NCBI RefSeq assembly: GCF_001043975.1 | Contig: NZ_LABY01000101.1 | Span: 1-34,044 of the forward strand | Origin: Methylobacterium variabile | GTDB taxonomy: Bacteria > Pseudomonadota > Alphaproteobacteria > Rhizobiales > Beijerinckiaceae | Length of the DNA stretch: 34,044 nucleotides | Direction of reading: 5' to 3' | Shown here: positions 33,474-34,044 of the stretch, piece after piece | How positions within the stretch are numbered: the stretch's first letter is position 1 | How the letters are laid out: the number at the start of each line of letters is the position of its first letter | Notes under the pieces: model-generated | The model's database searches: none | Seen by the model: only the letters and a program-made list of their open reading frames with translations | What the model was told of the DNA's origin: nothing | Translations under genes and position numbers: made by a program

Positions 33474-34044
33474 GTGAAGCTGGACGGACGGGTCGCCCTC
33501 GTGACGGGCTCGGGGCGGGGCATCGGCCTCGCCACCCTCCAGGCCTTCGCGGCGGAGGGCGCGACGGTCATCGTCAGCGACAAGCACGACGGCCGCGCCG
33601 CGGCGGCGGCCGAGACCCTGCGCGGGACCGGCGCCCGGGTCGACACGATTCGCATCGATGTCGGCGAGCCCGACAGCATCGCGGCCGGCTTCGCCACCAT
33701 CGCCGAGCGGTACGGCCGCCTCGACATCCTGGTCAACAACGCGGGGATCGGCGGCAACAAGCCCTTCGTCGACGTCACCCTGGCGGAGTTCGAGGAGACG
33801 ATCCGGGTCAACCTCACGGGCGCCTTCCTGTGCGCCCAGGCCGCCACGCGGCTGATGCTCGCCCAGGAGAAGCGGCCGGGCGTGCGCCCGAAGATCATCA
33901 ACATCTGCTCGCTCTCCGGCCAGCGCGGCGGCAAGGGCCGCACCGCCTACGGTGCCGCCAAGGCCGGGCTCGACCTCATCACCCGGGTGATGGCGACGGA
34001 GCTCGCCGAGCACGGCATGAACGTCAACGCCGTGGCGCCGGGCC
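33474..34044 (+). CDS. Short-chain dehydrogenase/reductase (3' end beyond window)
   Basis: The first 190 codons are present. VALVTGSGRGIGLATL is the cofactor loop, VSDKHD after strand 2 has the Asp that favours NAD(H), then DILVNNAGIGGNK, catalytic Ser in INICSLSGQRG and YGAAKAGL with Tyr and Lys. It reads MNVNAVAPG at the window edge, so only the C-terminal quarter is missing. Start GTG 33474 follows GGGAGG; the nearby ATG at 33469 is closed by a stop after one codon. It lies 41 bases after the TRAP receptor gene and is probably co-transcribed. It likely oxidises a hydroxyl in the catabolic route; substrate unknown. Confidence 0.9.
   Translation, partial: MKLDGRVALVTGSGRGIGLATLQAFAAEGATVIVSDKHDGRAAAAAETLRGTGARVDTIRIDVGEPDSIAAGFATIAERYGRLDILVNNAGIGGNKPFVDVTLAEFEETIRVNLTGAFLCAQAATRLMLAQEKRPGVRPKIINICSLSGQRGGKGRTAYGAAKAGLDLITRVMATELAEHGMNVNAVAPG

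Overview
The window is very GC-rich with dense, tightly packed genes. It carries a RepC-type replication initiator, known only from alphaproteobacterial plasmids and chromids. With DctB/DctD-type regulation, a TRAP solute receptor and small conserved proteins I associate with Methylobacterium, it fits a Methylobacterium-like member of the Hyphomicrobiales. The species is inferred, not shown. I see no tRNA, rRNA, CRISPR array or intact insertion sequence.

Layout. (1) 1-6100: a sugar/cyclitol locus. It has the start of a nucleotidyltransferase, a divergent GT4 glycosyltransferase, and a leftward operon of cupin, sedoheptulose-7-phosphate cyclase (EEVS-like), ROK kinase and GH4-type NAD-dependent protein. 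Cyclase, ROK kinase, nucleotidyltransferase and glycosyltransferase are the enzyme classes used to make C7-cyclitol pseudosugars of the validamycin/acarbose type, which makes this the most unexpected block. (2) 6492-9939: small conserved proteins around a solitary repC. Upstream of repC lie a ribbon-helix-helix (RHH)-like small gene, a perfect 26-bp palindrome, a candidate antisense RNA with promoter and terminator, and a leader that can sequester the repC ribosome-binding site. No repA or repB is visible. (3) 10081-12491: a short-chain dehydrogenase and a DadA-like FAD oxidoreductase.

(4) 12554-17392, leftward: a sulfur-metabolism nanocompartment locus. A small hypothetical protein, serine O-acetyltransferase, an encapsulin shell protein with an inserted cNMP-type domain, and a cysteine desulfurase with a long disordered N-terminal arm (the encapsulated cargo). 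The first two genes would supply O-acetylserine for cysteine; the desulfurase removes sulfur from cysteine inside the shell. (5) 17832-23029: a KgtP-like 2-oxoacid permease with an excellent sigma-54 promoter and an upstream inverted repeat, followed by a DctB-like sensor kinase and a DctD-like sigma-54 activator, a self-contained substrate-sensing uptake module.

(6) 23052-25495, leftward: an alcohol dehydrogenase remnant, then a yjfL-ygiB-ygiC type operon (DUF350, DUF1190, glutathionylspermidine-synthase-like ATP-grasp). (7) 25912-27620: small membrane, lipoprotein and exported proteins, one with an apparent frameshift and one with no conventional start codon for its signal peptide. (8) 27935-34044: a LysR regulator followed by a coupled operon of CaiB-type CoA-transferase, CitE/HpcH-type lyase and zinc alcohol dehydrogenase, then a TRAP receptor and a second short-chain dehydrogenase cut by the window edge. 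Together these look like uptake, CoA activation and C-C cleavage of an unidentified hydroxy organic acid.
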